Below are positions 1 to 16,290 of a DNA stretch of 64,000 nt, piece by piece. The notes beneath the pieces are model-generated. The model was not told where the DNA came from. It saw nothing but the letters and a program-made list of their open reading frames with translations, and searched no databases. Numbering within the stretch: the stretch's first letter is position 1; every line of letters begins with the position of its first letter. The stretch lies in assembly GCA_947247005.1 (NCBI GenBank), contig OX365953.1, forward strand, positions 27,278,784 through 27,342,783, in the 5' to 3' direction. Position numbers and translations under genes: made by a program. This stretch comes from Spisula solida. Lineage: Eukaryota; Mollusca; Bivalvia; Venerida; Mactridae.

Positions 1-415
1 CAGTAGTTACATGCTTGCCCTTAACCAATTGTCTAGATATCAACCATGTTTAGTATTCTTCATTTAAATGTTCTCAGATATGTTGACATACGCAGGCAGT
101 AGCCACATGCTTGCCCTTAACCTGTTGTCTAGATATCAACACTGCTTAGTATTCTGCATTTAAATGTTCTCAGATATGTTGACATACACAGGCAGTAGCC
201 TCATATTTGCCCTTAACCTGTTGTCTAGATATCAACACTGTTTTAGGTATTCTTCTTTTAAATATTCTTAGATGTGTGAAAATACACAGGCAGTAGCCAC
301 ATATGTGCCCTTAACCTGTTGTCTTTATATAAACAATGTTTAGTGTTTACCATTTAAATATTTTAAGATGTGTTAAAATACAAAGGCAGTCGCCACATAC
401 TATAAAAAGTTGTCT
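1..415. repeat. Tandem satellite, about 96-bp monomer
   Basis: Four full monomers start at about 1, 97, 193 and 291, and a partial fifth at 387. Each begins CAGTAG(C/T)(C/T)(A/T)CAT, continues with CCCTTAACC and TTGTCTAGATATCAAC, and ends with TTCTCAGATATGTTGACATAC. Divergence increases from left to right. A much decayed monomer-like stretch follows at about 541-600 (ACAGGCATGGTCACATGC, GTGTCTAGC). The array is cut by the window edge, so total copy number is unknown. No coding potential is seen. Confidence 0.9.
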
Positions 416-2150
416 ACATATGTGCCATGTTTAAGCTTTAGAGCCTATATGATGTTGCCTTCTGATAAATAAGAGAAATGTGTTATATTTCATTTTTATT
501 CAAGTTAAGAATTGTTCTTTTATTGGAATGTTTAGGTGGTGTTGAAGTACAACAGGCATGGTCACATGCTGGCTAGTAACTGGTGTCTAGCTAAAGTTGT
601 ACAATACATTAATGTATAGATCAATAGTTTGTCTTGTTTATTAAATATATCTTGTGTTTTATACGTATTATTCTAGTTCATCAGATGTTGGTCAATGTTT
701 TTACAAAGATGACTAGTGTACTATTTAAGTTGGTACAATGGTATATGAGTGCAATTACTACAGTGCAAGACAATATTATTGCATTCATTTTGTGGAAAAT
801 TAAGACACACCCAAACAAGTATCATCGGATTTAGCCATGACATAATTCGTATTAATGTTACAAATGTAATTATTTTATTATTTGCAGATCAGCTGTTGCC
901 TGGTAATTGTCAAAAAAGTATTATTATGTTTAATAATTTTATAGTCACAATACTACTATTAATACTTTTGATTATTTTTTTATTTACAGTCTACATCCTA
1001 GACAGGATTGACATAAGTTGTTGTTCACATTGTTAAATAAACTATGTTATTGTGCAATTTGTGTTGTTTGTATTTTAGCCTACGTCAGACCATAGCCGTA
1101 TTTAAGATTTGTGCCAGGTGCCCTTCCACCTAATAACTTATGAACAATGATTCTGGTATGTTACCATAACTAAATTCTTGTGGCTAAACCCATTTGAATT
1201 TGTAATGTCTAAGATCACATGACATGTCTGAGATTGAACCGGCGTTCCGTGTGTTGTTCATTTATTAATACAGTGCCGTGGTACATTATTCTCCTTTATT
1301 TCATATTGGTGAAACACAAGCAAAGCAAAGTATGCCCTGTTTTATCTATGACATGAGTATTCAGGGTTATTTTCGGAGATTTTTATTCCTTTTCGAAGAT
1401 GTGGGTGACACCAATGTTTTTGTGTTTTTCAAACGCAATAGCTATGCTTGTTTTAAATAAGTTATTATGAATAATAGTAGCATTGACCATGCAGAAGAGC
1501 CTGTCCTCCGTTTAGAATAACGTGTATCTGCACGAAAACTATCATGTCGATTAGAAAAAGGGGTGTAACTACAAATGCAATTATGTTTCCCAAATGGAAG
1601 AAAAATTAAATACATATAACCATAACACGGTGTTTAACAGAACTACATGTGGACTTTCATCTAAAAACGGTCAGTTGTAAAAGTTTTATGCGATTTTTTG
1701 TTTCTCCTGAAAAGTTGTATTTTTCCAGTTACGTCATTTTCGAACGACAGCGACGCAATGTCTTTGGTTTTGTTATCAAGTCAATGTACATTGTTTAGCA
1801 CGAGGCAAAGCTGTGGGGATATGCCAGCAACCTACATACAGAAGATGTTGCAATTTACTACATCCAATCTGAAGATATACTAGTCAACAGTACACATTAA
1901 ACGTCTGTGTGAGACACTAGGCGGATACATTCGGCATATTTCAAATCTCTGACTCAATTCATTGATGTTATTATCGGTCACATACGTATTATCCTTACAA
2001 GTGACAACTAGGTTGTATTCCTCTCCACTCCTGGAAGTTACCAATGCCACCTTGATCATGCGGCATTCCTTTCAATATGCAAGAATTCTTATGTCTCCCA
2101 CATATCACTCAACAACGTATTATACCTTCGCACAACGAGTTGTAAGGGGG
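416..2150. other. Intergenic, no gene recognised
   Basis: AT-rich DNA with only short chance ORFs (60-95 codons) lacking family motifs or convincing splice sites. Apart from the decayed satellite remnant near 541-600 I see no structured element. Confidence 0.5.
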
Positions 2151-2395
2151 GTATACTGGATTCAGCTTGTCTGTCTGTCCGTCATTTAGTCTGTCCGTAG
2201 ACGCATTCTTGTTGACGCAACTCCTCCTACAGTTTTGGCAGGACTTCGCTCAAACTTTCACAGATGAACAACCTCAACATATAGATGTGCATGAAAAGGA
2301 ATTTGCGCTGCGATGAATTTTGGTAGAATTATGGCCCTTCGCCGGCGGGGGTATATAAGTCTGCTGAATGGCGACAGCTCTAGTTATAATTATGC
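2150..2395. repeat. Dispersed repeat with CTGTCCGT-type motifs
   Basis: The stretch carries GTCTGTCTGTCCGTC followed by TGACGCAACTCCTCC and then ATTATGGCCCTTCGCCGG. Related CCGTCCGTC-type blocks occur near 17620-17690 and, in reverse orientation, near 27640-27715. This wording recurs in mollusc repeats (recollection, not a search). No TIRs or coding sequence are defined here. Confidence 0.35.
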
Positions 2396-2399
2396 TAAG

Positions 2400-2830
2400 G
2401 TTGGTGTATGAGCTTTTCTTGCAATCAGCCTAATAATGGGTCGTTAAGTAGCATCACTTCTGGTAGGATCAATGTATAGTTCATTTTCTCTCCTTCTGAC
2501 CAGATCTTTTATGACCAGTGTCATCATGTAATCCATGTAATCTTTTAGTGATCAATGTTCATGTTCATTCAGGCGCTTTCTTTGCCTTCTTCCCATATTT
2601 CTCTATATTACACTTGGTGTTTTAGTAATCTGGTCCTTGTTTGCAACAGTCTGTCTGATATTTATCATCTCATCAGTAAGCCAAGTTTAGTACATCCTCT
2701 TCTTGTATCCCAATTGATCTTTAGAAATAATTTTATTATTACATTCTATATCTGGCGTGTTGATGTTGTGCCAAGCTTAAAGAGAATCCAAGAATGGTCT
2801 TTCCTTACTCTAGCAAGTAATTTTAGAACT
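2400..2830 (-). pseudogene. Possible LINE relic (region between endonuclease and RT)
   Basis: Read on the minus strand with stops, this gives fragments such as WLTDEMINIRQ and RNMGRRQRKRLNEH. These resemble the basic linker between endonuclease and reverse transcriptase in invertebrate LINEs, where a W(M/L)TDEI-like motif is followed by K/R-rich helices. No RT motif is retained. The plus-strand 154-codon ORF at 2555-3019 is judged to be the open complement of this relic. A small ATT microsatellite lies near 2860-2900. The family call is tentative. Confidence 0.3.
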
Positions 2831-3182
2831 GTCAAATATGTAATCTCCAATAGATTCGTTATTATTATTATTACATGTATTACTATTATTATTACCAGGT
2901 CTGGTCTGGTCATATTTTTGCCCGTATATAAACTATTATGTCATGCAGAGGTCTTCCCCATCCTACATAACATTTGGTTTAAAGCGACCATATCAGATGA
3001 CCTCCATGTGGCCTCGTAGATTCTTGGGTGTTGGAATCTTTTTCATTCAATAACTTAACACATGAGCATCACATGGCGGCATAGAATATACCGTTTTTTT
3101 CGCCTAGACCTTCGTTATCAATGATAATTTCTTTGCTAGTGATGGCATTTGTATCACCAATGAAAGTGATAAACTCTTTTCT

Positions 3183-3310
3183 TCAGGGTTTTGAACAATT
3201 ACGAGTTATTACCTTTTTACTATCTTGATTCGTCTGGGCATTAACTATTACCCAACCGTAACTCACTGGAATTTGGACAAAACCCATATTTTGATGGGGA
3301 CAGAATACAC
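3183..3310 (-). CDS. Candidate 3' exon of the secreted coiled-coil gene
   Basis: On the minus strand an AG acceptor precedes GTGTATTCTG at 3310. In phase 1 it opens 41 codons (VFCPHQNMGFVQIP..., ending NCSKP) before TGA at 3185-3183. That phase matches the phase-1 donor of the exon at 4421-4347. The polypyrimidine tract is weak. An alternative donor (AAG|GTAATA) lies inside the exon after DSKK, so it may be an internal exon. The encoded segment has two Cys and no domain I recognise. Linkage to the upstream exons is inference. Confidence 0.25.
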
Positions 3311-3439
3311 CTGATTGGTTGAACTTTAAATGATATCTAACAATTGCACGGGGTCCCGTATTATACAGCATGTACATTGATTTTTGTAAAATTGATCAAT
3401 ATAAAAAATTGATCAATATAATTTAGTTTATTTGGAATG

Positions 3440-4170
3440 AATACTTGATGATTTACACTCAATTTACCAACCGACCAATGACAATGACTGTATGGTTAAC
3501 CACTTCGATCACTTTTGGAAGCCATCTTGGATGCCATTTTGAATCAGTAATCGGGTCAATTGCTTTTAATTGTAGCCGCCATTTTGATTTCAGCCTTCAT
3601 GGATGTTATCGCAAATAGACTCAAACAATAAATAATGATATAAATAAATACGTCAAATGCATCTTAAGAACTGCCAATCAACAAAAATAGCAATGTGTAA
3701 CTTACTTCTTGCGTCATCGGCATATTTTACTGGTTTTGGTCGCCATCTTGGTTGCCATTTTGAAATAGCTAATAAGTCAATAGTTTCGAAATGAAAGAAA
3801 GTTTAATTTTGAATAAAAATTACATATTACAGTACTGATATAAACAAATAGGATTAAATTGATGATTTTTAATACAATTTACCAATTTGGGCAATTAATG
3901 CGGCCAACGTAGCCTCCATTTTGATTTTAGCTGTCCAGGATGCCATCTTATATTAACTGAATCAATGAATAATGATAAATGTATATTAATACTTATGTTT
4001 GAAACATTTAAAGTACAACTGATGAGCATAAATAGCAATTTGTAACTTATTCCATGCACCCATGCCATTTTTTCTAATTTTATCGACCATCTTGGACGCC
4101 ATCTTGAATTTTTCAAAATGCTCAATGGTGCCAACTGGGCATCATTCAGATTCTTCAATAACAACATATT
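3440..4170. repeat. Diverged tandem repeat rich in GCCATCTTGG motifs
   Basis: At least two diverged units are visible. CAATTTACCAA recurs near 3460 and 3880. ATAGCAAT(G/T)TGTAACTTA followed by CGCCATCTTGG or CGACCATCTTGGACGCC recurs near 3690 and 4032. GCCATCTTGGATGCCATTTT appears near 3522. The apparent spacing is about 350-410 bp. The repeat lies between the candidate exons of the minus-strand secreted-protein gene, so it could hide further exons. I see none. Confidence 0.5.
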
Positions 4171-4346
4171 TTCTAACAGAATACCAAACAATATTTACTA
4201 TACAGTCCAATGCCGGGTCTTTTTCATAATTGACCGGACTACCGTTACTGGCCGTTAGTAGTCAAAATTCACTTAAAATGACCCCGTAGTAAAACAACTC
4301 ACAAATGATCCGTATATTTGGAAAATAACCATCATGTTGTTATTAC

Positions 4347-5506
4347 CTGTACTTTGTTGAGAATCACATGGTTCATCGAGTCTGTCAGCCAATGCATCTA
4401 TGGTTCCTTGTTGCTCAATAACTGACAAATAAATAATATACTTATTTAGAAAACAGGTCACTGACTAAATATAACTCTAGCGCGATAAATGACAATACAA
4501 AATCCGCTATATATATCGTTTCTGATTATTTAGGAGCATGCAAACTTGATATGTTGTGCCAAATGTTTGAATGCTTTCATAGGCAGATATTGCGGTTCTT
4601 GATTTTGATCCATAACAAAGATATATAGGCAATATTGTGTTTGTTTTTGTACTGCAATTTATCGCGTTATATAGGCATATAACATAACATACTCATAACA
4701 TCACTTCTGAAATCAAGCAGAGAACACCAAACTCGATTACCAAAGGTTGCTATGTGAGAGGATATTTCTGTGATACGCGGGATTTCATGTAGAGGAATAC
4801 CATTCTGACAAACATAAATTCCACACAGAATAATTTGGGTTCCCAGAAATTCACGTCACTCTGAAACTCCGACGTGCAAAAATGGGGTATGTCGCTACAA
4901 AGAGTACCCTTCTCTGTAAGATATGTGATCTCTTGGACAAGAAATGCTAACCATCCATTGCCCATTGGCAAACACTGTCACGCATTGTCTGCTAGAACCG
5001 TATGGTTCTCATTGTCAGAACTTTTAGAATGCCCCTCGTATTTTAATCAAAGTATTGTAGATTATATACATGTCGTATGATCGAGTGTCTGTCACGTTGA
5101 CCATTATTGGCTAGAAGTCTAATTCTGATCACCTCGATCTTTATGCAAATCCAACAACGCAGATCGATGTTTCTAGGTTGTGAGAAGTCCTTGTGATTGT
5201 CATTGAACGTTTTAAATTCCGTTATTCACTATATTGTAGCAAACATCTGGCAGACTCCACATGAATATAAGCAATTTTATACTAGTACTAATATGCAGTC
5301 ACACGCTAGTCTCAAGTAATTTGTGACTTTTTAGGTAGCTTACTCATTAAATGACTAAAAATCAAAGTACTCCAAATAACCAAACGTTTACCTTTTGCTT
5401 CCAAATTTTCTAGACGCTGCTTAAGCTCGATAAAGACATCTGCATTTCCATAACTCGGTACCACAATGGCACAAACAAAGATCATGCAACAAATCCAAGC
5501 CGCCAT
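4347..5506 (-). CDS. Secreted coiled-coil protein, 5' exons (partial gene)
   Basis: Exon 1 runs 5506-5392 and encodes MAAWICCMIFVCAIVVPSYG, a clear signal peptide, followed by NADVFIELKQRLENLEAK. It ends in a phase-1 donor (AAAAG|GTAAAC). Exon 2 is 4421-4347, 75 nt, phase 1 at both ends, with acceptor TTATTTGTCAG| and donor ACAG|GTAATA. It adds V and IEQQGTIDALADRLDEPC. The junction keeps the heptad pattern, giving one coiled coil of about 35 residues. The start at 5506 is preferred over the upstream in-frame ATG because the signal peptide begins there. This SP plus short coiled-coil start is typical of invertebrate C1q-domain and related lectin-like proteins (family knowledge), but no such domain is found downstream. 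The intron hosts a short TIR element (4472-4672). Confidence 0.6.
4472..4672. mobile_element. Short TIR element (MITE), same family as 41411-41605
   Basis: The left end TAACTCTAGCGCGATAAAT follows TA. The right half has TGTTTGTTTTTGTACTGCAA and TTTATCGCG before the end decays. The interior (AAATCCGCTATAT, TTTAGGAGCATG, ATCCATAACAAA) matches the intact copy at 41411-41605 over most of its length. It is non-coding and sits inside intron 1 of the minus-strand secreted-protein gene. Confidence 0.8.
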
Positions 5507-6120
5507 ACCGTTTAATATTATTGTTACCACTTGGCAACTGTCGAATCGAATAAGGTTCACAACATAAATCAATGTCTGAGATAGCTTATCTTGGTTGACC
5601 ATTTCATTCATATGTTATGTACATGTATATCGCCAGTCTATGGTGTACAGGTTGTGATATCCCGACACTTATTATGATTTTTTCGAAATCTGAATTCCTT
5701 TCAACATTATCAGAAACTGTATATAACATGTTATCGATATATCGAAATAATTATTATCGATGAATGATTGGTGACGTAGGCATTGGTTTTCCTGGATATC
5801 CATGTTATATAACACGGAGGTATCTTTGAGCATCGGCACAAATATGTTTCAACATCCTCCATAGCGCAGTGGTTCGATCCGCAATCGTGCCATACCGAAG
5901 ACGAAATAGAATGGTACCAGCAATGCTACAGTTCACAATTGTCGTAGGATTTTCTTAGACGCTTGTGAGGCTACGTCGAAATGTACTGTTTTACGTTATA
6001 GAGGAATGTATACTTTTGTGAAAGCCGCCACAATAGTACGTCCGTCGTGCGATGATGGTTCGGAAGTATTTATTGGCATATAGTGAAATATTTGTACATC
6101 GTCGTATTGTACAAACATAC
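5507..6120. other. Intergenic upstream of the secreted-protein gene
   Basis: This is the 5' flank of the minus-strand gene starting at 5506. No TATA element stands out. A short tRNA-like scrap (TAGCGCAGTGGTTCGATCC) near 5862-5880 has its A-box-like and B-box-like parts fused and is not a tRNA gene. Nothing else is recognised. Confidence 0.4.
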
Positions 6121-6608
6121 GATGCGCGCACGACAGACCTTCGATGCGCGCACGACATCCCTTCGATACGCGCACGACATACCTTCGATGCGCGCACGAC
6201 ATCCCTTCGATACGCGCACGACATACCTTCGATGCGCGCACGACAGACCTTCGATGCACACATGACATACCTTCGATGCGCTCACGATAGACCTTCGATG
6301 CGCACACGACATACCTTCGATGCGCACACGACATACCTTCGATGCGCACACGACATACCTTCGATGCGCTCACGACAGACCTTCGATGCGCACACGGCAG
6401 ACCTTCGATGCGCACACGACATACCTTCGATGCGCACACGACATACCTTCGATGCGCACACGACAGACCTTCGATACGCACACGACAGACCTTCGATGCG
6501 CGCACGACAGACCTTCGATGCGCGCTCGACAGACCTTCGATGCGCGCACGACAGACCTTCGATGCGCACACGACAGACCTTCGATGCGCGCACGACAGAC
6601 TTTCGATG
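6121..6608. repeat. 22-bp minisatellite, about 22 copies
   Basis: The unit is GATGCGCGCACGACAGACCTTC with limited variants: CGCGCA or CGCACA, GACAGACC or GACATACC, and occasional GCTCACG. Because 22 is not a multiple of 3, each strand cycles through all frames every 66 bp without a stop. This explains the many long overlapping ORFs here. TGCGCGCA is self-complementary and alternates purine and pyrimidine. The array ends in a run of CGTACG-like palindromes at about 6616-6655. I see no gene. Confidence 0.95.
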
Positions 6609-7640
6609 ATTAGTTATCGTACGGCCTTCGTACGTCTGCCGTACGGTCGACGTAAGATAGAAAAAGATATTCAGTGCCACGTCAATGATATTGCATGATT
6701 CAACTTTTAATGTGGCACTGGAAAATATCTTAGGTGTTTTCAACGAGTTAGGGCTTTGTTGAATTGAGGTTTACTCCACAAGTAGTTATATCAATTCGAC
6801 AGGGAAACCATTCTAGGCTATTATTAAACAGTTCGGCGACAATCGATCAAACATGATTTTAAAACGACTTGAAGTACAGTTACAGATTGAATATTTAATT
6901 CGCTCTCGAATTACTAAAGCATATGTCCCACTGAGGAATTCCTCATCGATGAGGTTCTCTCGACATCTACCGATACCACCCGATTCATCACGATTCCTTC
7001 CTGTGTCACAAATTGTCTCATGACTTTCCAGAAGCTTCCTCTAGACCACGATGGACCTGTTCCGGACGTCCTTATAACTCATTGATTTCCACCGGGAGTA
7101 CATCGCCGAGGCAAAAAATGCTCGGTGGGACCTATGCTTTACCAGCTCACCGGCATTGACACGTCCCACAGGTAGACAACGGCAAGATTAATTTTATTTC
7201 CATCCCTTGCTTGTCATCTAATGAACTAGGCTTCAATGAATTGAGATTCAAATGCTAATGATCAAAATTTAAAATCTAATATATTGAAAAGAAATCTTTA
7301 ATATATTCAAGACATCTCTGGCTTTATCGTTGTTTAATAGATATTTAATAATCATTATTTTCTTTGTAGTATGGGTGAAATTTAATATTTTTCAAAGTCG
7401 TTTAACATGTTTAAGTGATAAAGGTACGCGCCAGTTGTCCAAGTCAATGTTGCAAGTTCGAACAAGTAATTATATTAAGGTAAACGAAACTGTAAGATGA
7501 TCTTGTTCTATATTCGAATTTAAACGACGCCTGTGTGAATCCATAATTATCATAATGTGGGCAATTTGAAAATTGCAATATCCTGGTTCCGTTTGCGTTC
7601 TTGTTTAATTATATATTTATCAGCTTTAAACATAATCGAA
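6609..7640. other. Intergenic, upstream of beta-tubulin
   Basis: No coding sequence or repeat family is recognised. The region is probably the distal 5' flank of the tubulin gene. Confidence 0.4.
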
Positions 7641-7658
7641 GGGCTCAAGTCACCTGGA

Positions 7659-7665
7659 TATAAAA
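7659..7665 (+). promoter_or_regulatory. TATA box of the beta-tubulin gene
   Basis: TATAAAA lies 91 bp before the ATG at 7756. A start about 30 bp downstream would give a 5' leader of roughly 65-70 nt without an upstream ATG. This is inferred from position and consensus only. Confidence 0.6.
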
Positions 7666-7755
7666 CTAGGCGTAGTACGGGCGGTGCGTCTCACAGCGAG
7701 GAAATAAACGGAACGATCAACGTTGGTGTAGCGTACGAACATCTGAACAGGCAAC

Positions 7756-13665
<5,910 letters not shown>

Positions 13666-13847
13666 AAAGAACACATTTGAAAGACTTTCAAATATTCCTA
13701 TAGTTAAGACTTATTTTTCTAATATATACCAGTATGCAATCTCAATAATTTTCTTATTATGGTTTATTAGTATTAAGTCAAACATTATTTATTTTCGTTA
13801 TGTCTTATAAGTCATGTCGTATTAAAGTTACTATTCACAAATTACGC

Positions 13848-13894
13848 AATAAACTATATGTACATGTATTGGACATTTCTGTGATCAAAATAAA
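13848..13894 (+). terminator. Beta-tubulin polyadenylation signals
   Basis: AATAAA hexamers at 13848-13853 and 13889-13894 lie about 180-230 bp after the stop codon. They are likely alternative poly(A) signals defining a short 3' UTR. Confidence 0.65.
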
Positions 13895-13984
13895 CTAATA
13901 CTTAAATGTTATATACATCGTTTTGTTTTTCAATACCTGTGTTAAGAGCCTGGTATACCAAAGGACTTTATTAGATACTGTAAA

Positions 13985-14475
13985 TCAACTTATATTCTTG
14001 CTTACCTTATCCTCTTCGACCAAATGGGGGCATAGGGCCTTCACTTCTCTTCTCCATCTGTATCGGTTTTTGGCAATCTTCTTCACCTCTCCCCTATGAC
14101 AGTCTGATGGGGTTTCAGCTCTGCATCCAGTGTTCTCCTCCAAGTTGAAAAAGGTCGACCTCTTTTTCTGCGTCCCTGTGGATTACAGTTTAGGGCAAGG
14201 CGGGTTATATTTGACTGGTTGTACCACAGAATGTGCCCAATCCATATGTTTTGATGTTATTGATGATTGATTTCTGTTTGGTGTTCCTCCATCTCTTGAT
14301 TACTTATGTCATCGTATCCGAAGTACAATTCTAAGGCATATCTTTGTTAACGAACACCTTAAGTTTGTGATCTAGCATTCAAGTTTGCTTTTAGGCTTCT
14401 GAACCATAGTGGAGAACCGCCTTGGCATTCGATTTGAAAAGCTTAAGTTTGGTACTATGGTCGTATGAAGTCGTA
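13985..14475 (-). pseudogene. LINE relic, C-terminal end of reverse transcriptase ORF
   Basis: The minus-strand translation, with several stops, gives DDISNQEMEEHQTEINHQ, then IWIGHILWYNQSNITRLALN and CNPQGRRKRGRPFSTWRRTL. It closes with PKTDTDGEE and RPYAPIWSKRIR. The order WIGH(I/V)L, NPQG(K/R)R, GRP..TWRRT is the conserved C-terminal tail of a large class of invertebrate LINE polymerases. It is inactive. A second fragment of the same kind lies at 15346-16290. Confidence 0.8.
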
Positions 14476-15000
14476 TGTTGGTGTTAATACATAAATACAT
14501 AATCCACTTTGGGCTAGTTTGCCCATAAGGTCGTCACCAAAGAACGCCAATGTTTTCTATCTGCAGCTAATCGCTCGACCTGACTACATGTCCATCCGTT
14601 CTCAACTTCTCATTTGCCTTTTTTCGTTCGACTGAGACAGTCGTATTGTGTGTCCATTCGGTGTTATTAATTCGGGCTGATTAATTTTCTTGGTTGGCAG
14701 TGTGTTGGTCACGTCTTTGTTTTAGGATTTCTGACTGCTAAAACTAGGCATTGTAGTCGTTTTGCTGTGAAAACTGGGTCATTCAGCTAGTAATAATGTA
14801 TTATACTTTTTGACAGCTTGGACTTGGGCGGATCTTTGCTTGTTTAGTTGGGCATTGTGCCTTGTATGTGTTTTATGTTACCTGCGTTTCCTGTGCTCGG
14901 TTGGTTCAGTTGGGCATTGTGCTTTGTGTGTGTTTAATGTTTTCTGTGCTCGGCTGTTTAAGTTGAGTGCTGCCTTCCCTGTCTGACTTAATATAATCTT
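14476..15000. repeat. Dispersed repeat R (CTCGGCTGGTTAAG family)
   Basis: Its 3' part contains TTTTCTGTGCTCGGCTG then AAGTTGAGTGCTGCCTTCC and CCTGTCTGACTT. The same string recurs at about 39947-40005 and 51107-51165, and in shorter form at 42093 and 55652. Upstream, GCTAAAACTAGGCATTG and GTCATTCAGCT match 50915-50970. It is non-coding. The boundaries are approximate and its class is unknown. Confidence 0.6.
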
Positions 15001-15004
15001 TTTT

Positions 15005-15290
15005 ATCCCTGCCTAATTGACCAATGACCTACGGGTTTGAGGGATGAGACAGAAAGTTTGTGTGATACAAAAAATCCGGGCGCGCTGCCCAAGCTCTTTC
15101 TAAATAAACTCCTTGGTTCTTTAAGGTGCTCGATGAAAAACACCAATACACGCGAGACCACTCCGGGGTTTCTAACCAGTTCACCTTTATTTGGGTGGGA
15201 ACACCGAAAAGCCCCGGCGAAATTCAAACAAGAGACCTTCGGATTAGTAATCGAGAGCGCTTATAACCACTCGGCCAACGTTCCATCCCT
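15005..15290 (-). repeat. tRNA-derived SINE, minus orientation
   Basis: On the minus strand a tRNA-like head has an A box TTGGCCGAGTGG (15278-15267), typical of Leu- or Ser-type tRNAs. A B-box-like GTTTGAATTTC follows at 15229-15219. The body contains the complement of TGGTTCTTTAAGGTGCTCGA and of ACACGCGAGACC, resembling the conserved central domain also seen in the SINEs at 26780 and 49031. It ends in an A-rich tail near 15000. Confidence 0.75.
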
Positions 15291-15345
15291 TTCTCTGTCA
15301 ATTCCCATATTTGTCGTTTTATTGGTTTCCATTTCATAGCCACGC

Positions 15346-16290
15346 GTGCGATATAATCTGGTTCATACGGCTGACGTGACCTATCTATCTCTATATTCGT
15401 GTCTGGATTTCTGCAGAGATCAAAAGTGTGTTTGTTTTCTGGTAAAGGTCTTGTGTTGAGATTGTGTGGCCTGGAGATATATGTACGTAGAATTCTACCC
15501 AGGTATATTGTTTGGAAGATATCCAGACTTTTGGTTATGTTGTTATTATAAACAGGGTGTTAAAAAAGTTCGTTCTCAATGTTTGAGTTTCAATACTTTT
15601 ATTTCTGACCGCATGAGACTGTAAAATTTCCAGGTTGAAATCCAGAGGATTCCACCATTGTTCTAATCTTCCTGGCATTAAATGAAGCTATTAGAGTAAA
15701 AAATTTAGATTGTCTACTCCGTTCATAGCTCAAATAAAACTGTAGATGAATTAAAATTTTGAGAACGAACTTTTTGAACACCCTGTATATTAACCTTTTA
15801 CGATTCCGCACCATACGAAAGAACCGATATAACTATGCTCTGGAATATTCTTCGTTTGTTATTGGTGCTAATCTTGTTGGACTTCTAGATGTTCTTCCGT
15901 GATGTGAAGCTTTATCTGGGCTTGTTGATATGGGCCTTAACATCTTCTTCAGATTTCCCATTCGATGTAATTTTGCTGCCTATGTACACAAACCGCTGGA
16001 CCTCTTTAATTTCATCATTTTTTATCTTGATCTTTCTCTGTTATTTTTTGCTGTCATCATCTTTGTTTTCTTCGAGTTTATCATTAGTCCTATTTGATTG
16101 TATGGTTGGGCATTTTTGTCTTGGATATTCCGATTATGGTGTGACAGCAGAGCAATATCATCTGCTACATGCAGGTATCCAACAAATATGTCAGTGTCCA
16201 TTTTATTCCATGTCTTGGAGTTTCAGGTATTTCACTTCGTCACCCAATCCACACAAAGGGAGAAGAAAGGAGAAGAAAGTGAGCATCCAT
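15346..16290 (-). pseudogene. LINE relic, RT palm/thumb, interrupted by a MITE
   Basis: Minus-strand fragments in order include GIKWTLTYLLDTCMQQMILL, aligning with the GIQWT...LEDLDFADDIALL region of LINE RTs but with a corrupted FADD box. They continue with KITEKDQDKK and with VYIGSKITSNGKSEEDV-like and HITEEHLEVQQD stretches read across stops. A later part beyond the MITE (15553-15785) gives KSLDIFQTIYLGRILRT. It is dead. The family is inferred from motif order. Confidence 0.7.
15553..15785. mobile_element. MITE, 233 bp, CAGGGTGTT termini
   Basis: The left end CAGGGTGTTAAAAAAGTTCG and the right-end complement CAGGGTGTTCAAAAAGTTCG form a TIR of about 26 bp with one mismatch. It has a TA on the right; the left flank (AA) has decayed. 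The CAGGGTG ends and A-run are typical of Tc1/mariner-type elements. It is non-coding and inserted within the LINE relic. Confidence 0.85.

Noticed and set aside
2555..3019. 154-codon hydrophobic plus-strand ORF
   Set aside because: No transmembrane family signature; better explained as the complement of a degraded minus-strand LINE.
5862..5880. tRNA gene
   Set aside because: A-box and B-box strings are fused within 19 bp; no cloverleaf is possible.
6121..6608. Possible CRISPR array
   Set aside because: Repeats are contiguous without unique spacers and the genome is eukaryotic.
5991..6743. Many overlapping ORFs of 60-190 codons on both strands
   Set aside because: All are translations of the 22-bp minisatellite, which lacks stops in every frame; no start context, splice sites or domain.
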